Shown: positions 41,282 to 50,862 of the stretch, in pieces
Layout of the letters: each line of letters begins with the position of its first letter
Numbering within the stretch: the first letter of the stretch is position 1
DNA from: Paraburkholderia ginsengisoli NBRC 100965
Lineage (GTDB): Bacteria; Pseudomonadota; Gammaproteobacteria; Burkholderiales; Burkholderiaceae
Reading direction: 5' to 3'
NCBI RefSeq assembly: GCF_000739735.1
Contig: NZ_BBJF01000023.1
Coordinates: 81,163 to 145,162, forward strand
Length of the DNA: 64,000 nucleotides
Notes under the pieces: model-generated
Told to the model about the DNA's origin: nothing
Database searches by the model: none
Seen by the model: only the letters and a program-made list of their open reading frames with translations
Position numbers and translations under genes: made by a program

Positions 41282-43495
41282 TTACCGGGTCGAATCTTGT
41301 GAGCTTGCGGGCGGGTCGCCTGCACTGCCGGGCTGGCCGGAGGCGCCAGGTGCTTCGGTGAGCTTCGCGCCCAGCGCCGCGCCTACGGCGTCGCGCGTCT
41401 GGACGAATTCTTTTTCGAAGTCGAGCGTTTTGCGCGCGCTCGACATCGCCATCACGACCTGGGTGCCGTGATCGGTATCTTTGAGCCAGAACCAGAGGCG
41501 CCGTTCGCGGACGTAGAACATCGAAAAGATGCCTAACACGAGAAGCAGGCTGCCAAGATACACGACTTTTTTGCCCGGCGCGCGCGTCAACTGAAATACC
41601 GAAGCTTGCACCTGCTTGAAGGAGTCAAGCTGCAAGTAGACCGGCGATCCATACAGAAAGCTGTCGGATATCGCGTTGATCGAGCTTTGCACGAAGCGGC
41701 TCGCCTCCGCGTTCGCTTGCGCCTCGGGCTCGCCGAGCCGTTCGCGCGACAATTGCCATAGATCCCAAGTCGCGCCTTCCAGCATGCGCAGCAGCAGGCC
41801 CGCTGCCTTTTCCTGCTCGCCCTTTGGCACCGAATGGTCGATAAAACCGGCGATCGCCTGGAAGCCGCCGACCGGCTGGCCGTTCGGCAGCTTGATCGCG
41901 CTGTCGGCGCCGGCGAAAAGGGTCAGCACGCGCAGCGCGCTTTCTTCGAGATGCTGCTGCAACTCGGCGTTCGAACCCGGCACCGAGCGCAGCGCGAAAC
42001 GGTGCGCGGCCTTCGCGCGCATGGCCGGATCGGCGAGCGTTGCGCGCAGGTTCATCCATTCCTTGACCGTGCCGCCCGTGTCGGCGGGGATGCGCAGATA
42101 GCGGAACGGATCGTCCGGATTCAGGCGCATGCCGGCGAGGAACATCTTCTCGCCCGAGACGTCGACCGGCAGCATGTAGTTGTTGTATTCGCGCGCCTGG
42201 CCGTCCTTGTCGCGCACCTTGTACTGCACCGACGGGCCGACGTTGTGCAGATCGAGCGGCTTCGACGTCTTCGCGCCGGAGCCGAGGCGCTCGTCGAACG
42301 CCTCTTTCAGCGAGCGATGCGCGGCGACGCCGCGGGCATCGTTCTGGCCGCTGCCGTTCGAAACGTTTTCGACGTTGATCGCGCGGAAGTCGGTAAATTC
42401 GACGGTCTGGCCGTCGGCGAGCGGCGTGGCCGTGCTGAGCGGCGCATTGCCGCCGATCGCACCGCCGAACGGCGCGGTCTTCGCGCTTGCGCCGGTCATC
42501 GGGTAAGCGGTCATCTGCATCTGCGAGCCGCCGTCCTGGAAGCTCGACTGGTAGATCGACACTCCATCGTAAGTGAACGGCTTGTTCACTTCGATGCGCG
42601 CCGGCACGCGCGCGCCGGTCTTGTGATCGACCACGACGATGTCGCTCGCGAACAGCTTCGGCATGCCGGTCGAGTAGTAATCGACGATGAACTTGTTCAG
42701 CTCGATCGAGAACGGCAGGTCCTGGATCAGCGAGCCATCGGGCTGGTTCAGGATCGCGGTCGACACATGCTGCCCTTCCGGCACCCACGCGTAGCCGCGG
42801 AACGTCGGGTTCGATTCGGACAGGCGATGTTCCGGCGGGATCTCGTTGATCACCGTGTTCGCGCGGATCGGCGATTTGTCGAACAGCCACATTTGCAGCT
42901 TGATCGGCAGATTGCTGTCGAGCAGGCCGCCGAGGCAGATGATGACGATCGCAAGATGGGCGGAGATGTAGCCGAATTTGGTCAGCGCGCCGCGCTTTGC
43001 GGCGATCAGCGTCGCGCCTTCCGACTCACGCGTGACGAACTTGTAGCCGAGTCTCGCCGAGAGTTTGGCGAGCAGCGCCGAGGTGTGCGCGCGCGTGCCG
43101 TGCACCGCGAACTCGCCCTTGTGATGGAACGCGCGCAAGCTGCCTTCGCGGACCTTGTCCTTCCAGCTCTTCGCGTCGGCGACCATCTTCGGCGCGTTGC
43201 GGATCACACACAGCGACACGGACACCATCAGGAAGCCGAGAATCAGCATGAACCACCACGAGCTGTACACGGTGTACAGGCTCAACGAGCGGAAGATGTC
43301 CGCCCAGAAGGGGCCGAACTGATTGACGTAGTTGGGATACGGATCGTCCTGCGTGAGGACGGTGCCGATGATGCTGGCGATCGACAGGATCACGAGCAGC
43401 GCAATGGCGAAACGCATCGAACTCAAGACTTCGACGACGCTGCGCAAGACGCGATTGCCCGACTTCGACTGCAAACCCGACGTGGTAACGCTCAT
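41282..43495 (-). CDS. resB: Cytochrome c biogenesis protein ResB
   Basis: A 737-residue ResB/Ccs1 protein. Helices lie near residues 25-45, 75-100 and 180-200, with a very large periplasmic domain of about 420 residues and a last helix at about 650-670 (VVYLGSLLLVLGIFSMFYVRERRLWFWL). SLRAFHHKGEF and the FFDKSPIR-like region are in usual positions. It chaperones apocytochromes or reduces their cysteines for the CcsB heme-attachment step. It lies downstream of a cytochrome c4 gene from which it is separated by a terminator, and upstream of ccsB. Confidence 0.93.
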   Translation of the reverse strand: MSVTTSGLQSKSGNRVLRSVVEVLSSMRFAIALLVILSIASIIGTVLTQDDPYPNYVNQFGPFWADIFRSLSLYTVYSSWWFMLILGFLMVSVSLCVIRNAPKMVADAKSWKDKVREGSLRAFHHKGEFAVHGTRAHTSALLAKLSARLGYKFVTRESEGATLIAAKRGALTKFGYISAHLAIVIICLGGLLDSNLPIKLQMWLFDKSPIRANTVINEIPPEHRLSESNPTFRGYAWVPEGQHVSTAILNQPDGSLIQDLPFSIELNKFIVDYYSTGMPKLFASDIVVVDHKTGARVPARIEVNKPFTYDGVSIYQSSFQDGGSQMQMTAYPMTGASAKTAPFGGAIGGNAPLSTATPLADGQTVEFTDFRAINVENVSNGSGQNDARGVAAHRSLKEAFDERLGSGAKTSKPLDLHNVGPSVQYKVRDKDGQAREYNNYMLPVDVSGEKMFLAGMRLNPDDPFRYLRIPADTGGTVKEWMNLRATLADPAMRAKAAHRFALRSVPGSNAELQQHLEESALRVLTLFAGADSAIKLPNGQPVGGFQAIAGFIDHSVPKGEQEKAAGLLLRMLEGATWDLWQLSRERLGEPEAQANAEASRFVQSSINAISDSFLYGSPVYLQLDSFKQVQASVFQLTRAPGKKVVYLGSLLLVLGIFSMFYVRERRLWFWLKDTDHGTQVVMAMSSARKTLDFEKEFVQTRDAVGAALGAKLTEAPGASGQPGSAGDPPASSQDSTR

Positions 43496-43512
43496 TCAAA
43501 CTCCGACTGAAC

Positions 43513-43564
43513 AGCAAAAAAGGGTGAAGGGCTGTCGTACGCGCGACGCCCTCACCCTTTTCTT
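43513..43564 (-). terminator. Terminator between cytochrome c4 gene and resB
   Basis: On the minus strand AAGGGTGAGGGC pairs with GCCCTTCACCCTT (one mismatch or bulge), followed by a T-run. It ends just upstream of the resB start. Confidence 0.75.
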
Positions 43565-43610
43565 GTTGGTACCGGCCTCGCCGGACCGGTTGCACTTGCG
43601 AGCGGACTGC

Positions 43611-44264
43611 TTAACGCAAGCCCGCGATGTAATCGGCAACAGCCTTGATCTCGCTGTCCGACAGACGCGATGCAATGGCATGCATCGCCTCGTTGTTGTT
43701 GCGTGCGCCTGGACCCTGCGTGAACGCGGCCAACTGCGCCACCGAGTATTCCGCCCATTGCCCCGACAGAAGCGGGAACTGCGACGGAATCCCCTGACCG
43801 GTCGGGCCGTGACAGCTCGCGCAGGCCGGCACGCCCTTGTCGGCGATCCCACCGCGATAGATCTTCTGACCGAGCGCGACGGTGTCCTTGTTGTGCGCGT
43901 AGCCGGGCTTCGGAGTCTGCGTCGCGAAATAGGCGGCGACGTTGACCATGTCCTGATCGGATAGCGCCGCGGCCATGCCCGCCATGATCGCATTGTTGCG
44001 CGCGGGCTGCTTGGCGCCCGGCTGAATCTTGAAATCGTGCAGCTGCTTGACGAGATATTCGGGATGCTGGCCCGCCAGCTTCGGATAGGCACCGCCGGCA
44101 CTGTTGCCGTCTGCGCCGTGACATGACGCGCATACCTGAACCGCGATTGCCTGCCCCCGATTGACGTCCGGCTTTACCGGATCTGCTGCTCGTGCCTGAA
44201 TTGCCAAACCTGAAAGACCTGCCGCTACATGAAGCACCATCAGAGTCTTGCTCAGTCGATTCAT
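43611..44264 (-). CDS. Cytochrome c4 (di-heme periplasmic cytochrome)
   Basis: A 217-residue exported cytochrome. The signal peptide ends at ARA-ADPV. Two CXXCH heme sites (CASCHGADGNS and CASCHGPTGQG) each lie at the start of a c-type domain of about 90 residues, with axial methionines probable in AIMAGMA and EAMHAIA. Cytochrome c4 carries electrons from the bc1 complex to terminal oxidases. It neighbours resB and ccsB, the machinery needed to attach its hemes. The start at 44264 was chosen because it begins the signal peptide. Confidence 0.92.
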   Translation of the reverse strand: MNRLSKTLMVLHVAAGLSGLAIQARAADPVKPDVNRGQAIAVQVCASCHGADGNSAGGAYPKLAGQHPEYLVKQLHDFKIQPGAKQPARNNAIMAGMAAALSDQDMVNVAAYFATQTPKPGYAHNKDTVALGQKIYRGGIADKGVPACASCHGPTGQGIPSQFPLLSGQWAEYSVAQLAAFTQGPGARNNNEAMHAIASRLSDSEIKAVADYIAGLR

Positions 44265-44370
44265 TCGCACACCCTGTCTCGTCTTGTGGGATTTTAGAGG
44301 TTTTGCAAAATACGACGGCGACCGAGTGACCGCCAGGAGCCGCCAAGGCACGCGGGCTGGCCCCCTCAGG

Positions 44371-44399
44371 TTTTCAGTAAACCATCGTATTGTACAATA
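44371..44399 (+). promoter_or_regulatory. Possible divergent promoter with palindromic -10 (engB / cytochrome c4)
   Basis: TTTTCA (44371-44376) and TACAAT (44393-44398) are 16 bases apart on the plus strand. The -10 lies in the perfect 12-base palindrome TATTGTACAATA (44388-44399), so the minus strand has an identical TACAAT facing the cytochrome c4 gene, although its -35 is poor. Confidence 0.35.
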
Positions 44400-44480
44400 A
44401 CTCGCTAATCGCTAAGACGCCAGTCGGGCTTGACCCGTCCCCACTCCGGGTTCCCCGGCGTCTCGAATCCTGGCCTGATC

Positions 44481-45134
44481 ATGTCCTTCCTGCTCCACCA
44501 ATCCCGCTTTTTCACGACCGTCAATCATCTGCGCGATCTGCCGGCCACCTCGCAACCCGAGATCGCCTTCGCGGGACGTTCGAACGCGGGCAAGTCAACG
44601 GCCATCAATATCCTGTGCAATCAGAAGCGGCTCGCCTTCGCCAGTAAGACGCCGGGACGCACGCAGCACATCAATTATTTTTCGGTAGGCAAGGCGGATG
44701 AGCCGACCGCCCATCTGGTCGACCTGCCGGGCTACGGCTATGCAGAGGTGCCGGGCGCGGCCAAGGCTCACTGGGAAGCGTTGCTGTCCACATATCTGCA
44801 ATCGCGCTCGCAACTGCGCGGCATGATCCTGATGATGGACTCGCGCCGCCCGCTGACCGATCTGGACCGGCGCATGATCGAGTGGTTCGCGCCGACCGGC
44901 AAGCCGATCCACACGCTGCTTACCAAATGCGACAAATTGACGCGCCAGGAAAGCGTGAACGCGTTGCGCGCCACGCAGAAAGGTCTGGCGGAATATCGCA
45001 CCGCCGGCTACCAGGGCGAACTCACCGCGCAGCTGTTTTCGGCGCTCAAGCGTGTCGGAATCGATGAAGCGCACGGGTTGATCGAAAGCTGGCTGATTCC
45101 CGAGGCGAAGGGCGAAACGGACGCGGCGCAGTAA
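44481..45134 (+). CDS. engB: Ribosome-biogenesis GTP-binding protein EngB (YsxC/YihA)
   Basis: A 217-residue small GTPase. G1 is GRSNAGKST, the switch region contains TPGRTQHINYF, G3 is DLPGYGYA and G4 is TKCDK. It is required for assembly of the 50S subunit and for viability in many bacteria. The start at 44481 gives the family N-terminus MSFLLHQSRFF; the ATG at 44430 would add 17 residues. It is divergent from the cytochrome c4 gene and followed by hemB on the same strand. Confidence 0.95.
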   Translation: MSFLLHQSRFFTTVNHLRDLPATSQPEIAFAGRSNAGKSTAINILCNQKRLAFASKTPGRTQHINYFSVGKADEPTAHLVDLPGYGYAEVPGAAKAHWEALLSTYLQSRSQLRGMILMMDSRRPLTDLDRRMIEWFAPTGKPIHTLLTKCDKLTRQESVNALRATQKGLAEYRTAGYQGELTAQLFSALKRVGIDEAHGLIESWLIPEAKGETDAAQ

Positions 45135-45184
45135 GTTCAGCGACCCGGCTCGGACGGGCCAAAGTGCCATTTCCGGCCGCCCAT

Positions 45185-45212
45185 AAAAAAACCCGCCGCT
45201 TAAACGGCGGGT
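45185..45212 (-). terminator. Terminator-like hairpin with its T-run on the minus strand, downstream of engB
   Basis: ACCCGCCG (45191-45198) pairs with CGGCGGGT (45205-45212). The U-run exists only when read on the minus strand (A-run 45185-45190), although engB and hemB are both on the plus strand. Confidence 0.7.
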
Positions 45213-45294
45213 CAAACAGCCTAATCGAAAAAACGACAGGCACCCGCTCAGGGAGGAGAAGCGGGGAGGTCAGCGCAAGGCGCCTTGCTCGATC

Positions 45295-45307
45295 GGTATG
45301 ATATACC
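45295..45307. repeat. 13-base palindrome upstream of hemB
   Basis: GGTAT-GAT-ATACC is a perfect inverted repeat 77 bases before the hemB start. It could be an operator; no binding family is recognised. Confidence 0.3.
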
Positions 45308-45383
45308 ATTGTCTCGAAAAGTTTCCGGGAGCGGAGGCAGGCGTTACTTGTTCACTCCACACATCCACGATCTTCGATTCGAT

Positions 45384-46382
<999 letters not shown>

Positions 46383-46807
46383 CTGATTGGCCGCCTTTGC
46401 GGGTGGCTCTAGATTTTGGCGATTGAGAGAAACGGGGGTGGACCTTGGGGCCGCCTCCGTTTTTTTATGGAGGCTTTGCGGGGCTCGGCGCGGTGGATTT
46501 GCCCAGTTGCGGTTTGTGACGGGCTTTGCGTCCGGCTTTATGTCTCGCGTGCGCTATTCGGTTTGACTTGTTACCAGACCAAAGTTTGATGCATGCCCCC
46601 TGCGCTCACGAGCGATGAGGCAGCCGACGTGTGTCGAGTAACGCCCAAGTCCTCTCCCGTTCCAGCATGCCTGCACGTCACCGCGCTAAACGGACTCCGT
46701 CGTGTCCTTGACCAGGCACCTGCGTGACTAAGGTACTGTCGCCCTAGTGAGCGAACCCATGGTCATTGACGCTTGACCGGCCCGTTACCTCACAGCGATT
46801 CGCCCCG
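46383..46807. other. Intergenic region with hemB terminator, otherwise empty
   Basis: About 425 bases of lower GC than the flanks, between convergent hemB and dsbD. Apart from the terminator at 46432-46467, I see no ORF with a ribosome-binding site, no tRNA and no repeat. Confidence 0.5.
46432..46467 (+). terminator. Intrinsic terminator after hemB
   Basis: ACGGGGGTGG (46432-46441) pairs with CCGCCTCCGT (46451-46460) using two G-U pairs, followed by seven T. Confidence 0.8.
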
Positions 46808-48685
46808 TCACACTCCCGACGCGCCCGCCCGGTCCAGCGTGCGCAAGAATTTATCCGCAGATTCATACCCTACGACGCGCAGCACTTCCTTCCCGCCCTG
46901 ATCGAAGAAAATGATCCCCGGTGGCCCAAACAGGCCGAAACGCTTGAGCAGCGCCTGATCGTCAGTGTTGTTCGCAGTAACGTCGGCCCGTAGCAAGTTC
47001 ATTTGCTTCAATTTCGCTTGAACGCGCGGATCGCTGAAGGTGAACTTCTCCATTTCCTTGCAGCTGACGCACCAGTCCGCATAAAAATCGAGCATAGCGG
47101 GCTGTGCAGCCGTTTTGACGGCCTGGTCGAGTTCACTCGACGAGCGGACCGAAGCAAACGTCAGATCGCCCTGCGAGGCCGCTCCCGGTTTGCTGGAGAC
47201 GTTCGCGGCGACAGTGCCGGGCTCCGCGCCGCGCAACGCCAGCACGGCGAGGGGCCTCAGCGGATCGGACGAGCCGGCAGCCAAACCGACCAGCAACACC
47301 GCAGCCCAGACTGCCAACGCAGCACCGATCCCCCGCCCCAGCCCGCGCCACACCGACCCGCCGACGACCGGTGCCGAGAACAACCCAAGCGAAGCCGCGG
47401 CCACCAGCAGCCACAGGGCGCTCAACAGCATCGTCGCAGTGGCGCCGAGCACCGGCCAGACGATCCACAGTGCCGCAGCCAGCAGCACGACGCCGAAAAA
47501 CACCTTGACGCCGTCCATCCATGCACCCGCGCGCGGCAGCAGGGTGCCAGCGCCCAGTCCGACGATGAGGAGCGGCACGCCGAGTCCGAGTCCCATCGAA
47601 AACAGTGCCGCGCCGCCGAGGACCGCATCGCCGGTATGCGCGATGAAGGCCAGTACGGCAAAGAGCGGAGCGGTCATGCAGGCGCCGACCACCAGCGCCG
47701 AGAGTGCGCCCATCATGGCGACCGCGGCAAACTTGCCGCCTGAGCGTCCTTTCGACGCGCTCGAAACGCCGTCCTGCCAGCGCTGAGGCAGCGCGATATC
47801 GAAGCCCGCGATCAGCGTCAGCGCGAAAATCGTCAGCAGCACGGCAAACGCGCCGAGCACCCACGGATTTTGCAGCCACGCGCCGAGGCTCTGTCCGACG
47901 AGCGCCGCCGCCACACCGAGCGCGGTGTACACGAGCGCCATCCCAATCACGTAAGCCAGCGACAACGCGAAGCCACGCGCCCGCGTTACCCGCGCGCCTT
48001 CACCGATGATGATTGCCGACAAGATCGGAATCATCGGATACGAGCACGGCAGCAGACTGAGCACAGCGCCGGCGATGAAATAGAGCCCGACGATCGCGAA
48101 GAAGCCGCCGCGCTGCAGTAGCGACTGGGCGTAGTCGGCGCTGGTGGCGCGCTCGTACCAAGGCTCGTCGGCCGCTGGGGATTGTTGCGTCGCCGCGGCG
48201 GCCGCCGCGCTGCCGGCGGGCTGCAAGGCTTCGCCGCTCACATGGTAGACGCGCTCCATCGGCGGATAACAGATACCGGCGTCGGCGCACCCCTGCGACG
48301 TCACCGCCAGATCGAATGGTCCCCCCGCCTGTTTGACTGGTATGCGGATCGTCAGCTCGTTGCGATAAGTCTCGACGTTCTTGTTGAAGGTCTGATCGAA
48401 CTTCACATGGCCGGCCGGCAATTGCGGCTCGCCCAGCATGGCCGTGCCGTTGCGAGTCGCAAATGCGAAGCGCTCGCGGTACATGTAGTAGCCGTCGGCG
48501 ATCTTGTAGGTTACGACAACTTCGCCGGGTTTCTCGGTGGCGCTGAATTTGAACGCGACGGCCGGATCGAGAAAATCGTCCGCAGCGCGGGCCAGCGGGG
48601 CGAACTGCGCGAGAACTGCACAGCCGAGCAGGAAGAATACGATGCGCAGCGCGTGACGCGCGCGCCGGTCGAGACCGTTAAACAT
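46808..48685 (-). CDS. dsbD: Thiol:disulfide interchange protein DsbD
   Basis: A 625-residue three-domain reductant conveyor. After the signal peptide the N-terminal periplasmic immunoglobulin-like domain has its cysteine pair in GCADAGICYPP. The eight-helix membrane domain has the paired cysteines in LPCSYPMIP and GACMTAPL. The C-terminal thioredoxin domain has CVSC in FYADWCVSCKEMEKF. It passes electrons from cytoplasmic thioredoxin to periplasmic DsbC and to cytochrome c maturation. Its start overlaps the 3' end of cutA by eight bases. Confidence 0.96.
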   Translation of the reverse strand: MFNGLDRRARHALRIVFFLLGCAVLAQFAPLARAADDFLDPAVAFKFSATEKPGEVVVTYKIADGYYMYRERFAFATRNGTAMLGEPQLPAGHVKFDQTFNKNVETYRNELTIRIPVKQAGGPFDLAVTSQGCADAGICYPPMERVYHVSGEALQPAGSAAAAAATQQSPAADEPWYERATSADYAQSLLQRGGFFAIVGLYFIAGAVLSLLPCSYPMIPILSAIIIGEGARVTRARGFALSLAYVIGMALVYTALGVAAALVGQSLGAWLQNPWVLGAFAVLLTIFALTLIAGFDIALPQRWQDGVSSASKGRSGGKFAAVAMMGALSALVVGACMTAPLFAVLAFIAHTGDAVLGGAALFSMGLGLGVPLLIVGLGAGTLLPRAGAWMDGVKVFFGVVLLAAALWIVWPVLGATATMLLSALWLLVAAASLGLFSAPVVGGSVWRGLGRGIGAALAVWAAVLLVGLAAGSSDPLRPLAVLALRGAEPGTVAANVSSKPGAASQGDLTFASVRSSSELDQAVKTAAQPAMLDFYADWCVSCKEMEKFTFSDPRVQAKLKQMNLLRADVTANNTDDQALLKRFGLFGPPGIIFFDQGGKEVLRVVGYESADKFLRTLDRAGASGV

Positions 48686-49010
48686 GGAGAGGACGTTGGG
48701 TTTCAGCAGTGATCCATTGGCCGTACGCGGCTGATGCCGTCGCTTGCCACAAGAGGATTTCCGGCGTGTCGTAGGGATGGTGAGCCTGAATGAAATGCTC
48801 GAGCTCCAGCGCGCGCGCGGCGCTCGTTTTGAACAGCAACTGGATCTCCTCCGCGGATTCGATTTTGCCCTGCCAGTGATAGCTCGACTGCACGCTGCCT
48901 AATTGCGTGACGCAGGCGCACAACCGCGCAGCCAGCGCATCTGCGGCGAGCTTCTGAGCGACGGCTGCATCCGGCACCGTGGTCAGAATCAGGATCACAT
49001 TCACACTCAC
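48678..49010 (-). CDS. cutA: Divalent cation tolerance protein CutA
   Basis: A 110-residue trimeric protein with ferredoxin-like fold. ILILTTVPDAAVAQKLAADAL, RLCACVTQLGSVQSSYHWQGKIE and the HHPYDTPEILLW block are diagnostic. No ATG is available at the expected N-terminus; the GTG at 49010 has GGAG five bases upstream and gives normal length. The family was linked to copper tolerance in E. coli, but its molecular role remains unclear. It is paired with dsbD by an eight-base overlap, as in many gammaproteobacteria. Confidence 0.92.
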   Translation of the reverse strand: MSVNVILILTTVPDAAVAQKLAADALAARLCACVTQLGSVQSSYHWQGKIESAEEIQLLFKTSAARALELEHFIQAHHPYDTPEILLWQATASAAYGQWITAETQRPLHV

Positions 49011-49146
49011 AAAAAGCTCCGGCGACGCACGATTCAGGTGCCGATATCGTATCACCTGACCCTGTGGCGCCGCTGACGGTGCCGCAGCGTGCGCGGCCGC
49101 GTTTGGCCGCCAAGAAGCGGATGGCCGCAGCGAATGACCCGCCATA

Positions 49147-49180
49147 AAAGAAAAAAGCCAGGCTATTCGCCTGGCTTTTC
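49147..49180 (-). terminator. Intrinsic terminator after rplQ
   Basis: AAAAGCCAGGC and GCCTGGCTTTT form the stem around loop TATTC. On the minus strand a T-run follows. It closes the whole ribosomal protein region. Confidence 0.9.
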
Positions 49181-49195
49181 TCGATGCTAAAAAGC

Positions 49196-49588
49196 TTACT
49201 CAGCTTCTTGCACTTCAACTTCTTCAACTTCCGGACGGTCGAGCAGTTCGACAAGTGCCATCGGTGCGTTGTCGCCGACGCGGAAGCCGAACTTCAGGAC
49301 GCGCAGGTAGCCGCCCGGACGGGTAGCGTAACGCGGGCCGAGAACTTCGAACAGCTTCGTGACCGAGTCACGATCGCGCAGGCGGTTGAACGCCAGACGA
49401 CGATTTGCCAGCGACGGCTTCTTGCCGAGCGTGATCAGCGGCTCGACGACTTTACGGAGTTCTTTCGCCTTCGGCAGCGTGGTCTTGATGACTTCGTGCT
49501 CGATCAGCGAGTTGGACATATTACGGAGCATTGCCAGGCGGTGGCTGCTCGTGCGGTTCAGTTTCCGCAGACCATGACGGTGACGCAT
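49196..49588 (-). CDS. rplQ: 50S ribosomal protein L17
   Basis: A 130-residue L17. The N-terminal MRHRHGLRKLNRTSSHRLAM and the LRKVVEPLITLGKK block are signature sequences. The acidic C-terminal tail (VEEVEVQEAE) is longer than the E. coli form. L17 binds 23S rRNA near the peptide exit tunnel. It is the last gene of the alpha operon, but a 14-base-pair hairpin with a nearby T-run separates it from rpoA. Confidence 0.97.
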   Translation of the reverse strand: MRHRHGLRKLNRTSSHRLAMLRNMSNSLIEHEVIKTTLPKAKELRKVVEPLITLGKKPSLANRRLAFNRLRDRDSVTKLFEVLGPRYATRPGGYLRVLKFGFRVGDNAPMALVELLDRPEVEEVEVQEAE

Positions 49589-49673
49589 GTTAATTCCTTC
49601 AATTCAAAGTTTTGGTCCAGCTCTTCTATCGCGCTCGGTCTACCCGAAAGTAGCGAGTGCACGGGCCGGTAGT

Positions 49674-49716
49674 GAAAAAAGACAAGACGCGGATTTTAAA
49701 GGAAAATCCGCGTCTT
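49674..49716 (-). terminator. Hairpin with T-run between rpoA and rplQ (attenuator candidate)
   Basis: AAGACGCGGATTTT (49684-49697) pairs perfectly with AAAATCCGCGTCTT (49703-49716). On the minus strand GTC and six T follow. It lies about 45 bases after the rpoA stop and could end or attenuate transcription into rplQ. Confidence 0.75.
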
Positions 49717-49760
49717 TGCCAGTGCAGCGGTCGGGCTCTGGCCCGGGATTGCCACTCGAC

Positions 49761-50738
49761 TTATTTGTCCAGCCCTGCGGGTGGCCAGTTTTCGAGCTTC
49801 ATGCCGAGCGTCAAACCACGCGACGCCAATACTTCCTTGATTTCGTTCAGCGACTTGCGACCCAGATTCGGCGTCTTGAGCAACTCGTTTTCCGTGCGCT
49901 GGATCAGGTCGCCGATGTAGTAGATGTTCTCGGCCTTCAGGCAGTTCGCGGAACGAACCGTCAGTTCGAGATCATCGACCGGACGCAGCAGGATCGGATC
50001 GATCTGCGGCGCACGCGACGGCGCTTCAGCCGTTGCTTCGGTACCTTCCAGTGCAGCGAACACCGACAGTTGGTCCACCAGAATACGAGCCGATTGACGG
50101 ATCGCTTCTTCCGGCGAGATCACACCGTTGGTTTCGATGTTCATCACGAGCTTGTCGAGGTCGGTACGCTGTTCGACGCGAGCGCTTTCAACGGCGTAGC
50201 TCACACGGCGAACCGGCGAGAACGACGCGTCCAGCACGATACGGCCGATGATCTTGGCCGACTCTTCGCCATAACGACGCACATTGCCGGGCACGTAGCC
50301 GCGGCCCTTTTCAACCTTGATCTGCACGTCGAGCTTGCCGCCCTTCGACAGATGCGCAATCACGTGATCCGGGTTGATCACTTCGCAATCGTGCGCGAGT
50401 TCGATGTCGCCAGCGGTGACAACGCCTTCGCCGTCCTTGCGCAGCGTAACCGTGACTTCATCACGGTTATGCAGCTTGAACACGACGCCCTTCAGGTTCA
50501 ACAGCAGGTTGACCACATCCTCTTGCACACCGTCGAGCGTCGAATATTCATGTACGACGCCTGCGATCGTCACTTCGGTCGGCGCGTAGCCCACCATCGA
50601 CGACAGCAGCACGCGCCGGAGCGCGTTACCCAAGGTGTGGCCGTAACCGCGTTCAAACGGTTCCATGACCACTTTCGCGTGGCTCTCGCCAAGCGATTCA
50701 ACTGCGATGATCTTGGGCTTCAACAAACTGGTTTGCAT
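49761..50738 (-). CDS. rpoA: RNA polymerase alpha subunit
   Basis: A 325-residue alpha subunit. The N-terminal domain (EPFERGYGHTLGNALRRVLLSSMVG) dimerises and assembles beta and beta'. A linker around 235-250 leads to the C-terminal domain (DLELTVRSANCLKAENIYYIGDL), which binds UP elements and activators. Residue spacing is the same as in other betaproteobacteria. It lies between rpsD and rplQ in the alpha operon. Confidence 0.98.
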   Translation of the reverse strand: MQTSLLKPKIIAVESLGESHAKVVMEPFERGYGHTLGNALRRVLLSSMVGYAPTEVTIAGVVHEYSTLDGVQEDVVNLLLNLKGVVFKLHNRDEVTVTLRKDGEGVVTAGDIELAHDCEVINPDHVIAHLSKGGKLDVQIKVEKGRGYVPGNVRRYGEESAKIIGRIVLDASFSPVRRVSYAVESARVEQRTDLDKLVMNIETNGVISPEEAIRQSARILVDQLSVFAALEGTEATAEAPSRAPQIDPILLRPVDDLELTVRSANCLKAENIYYIGDLIQRTENELLKTPNLGRKSLNEIKEVLASRGLTLGMKLENWPPAGLDK

Positions 50739-50862
50739 AGGTTTTCCTTTTCAATACCCTCGGCTCGTTACACCGATAAGGCTGACCGGTAACAACCTGA
50801 AAATAAACAGCCGAGACGCCCCCTTGCGCAACGCAATCGGGGTGCCCCGGCCGTTAATCCGA

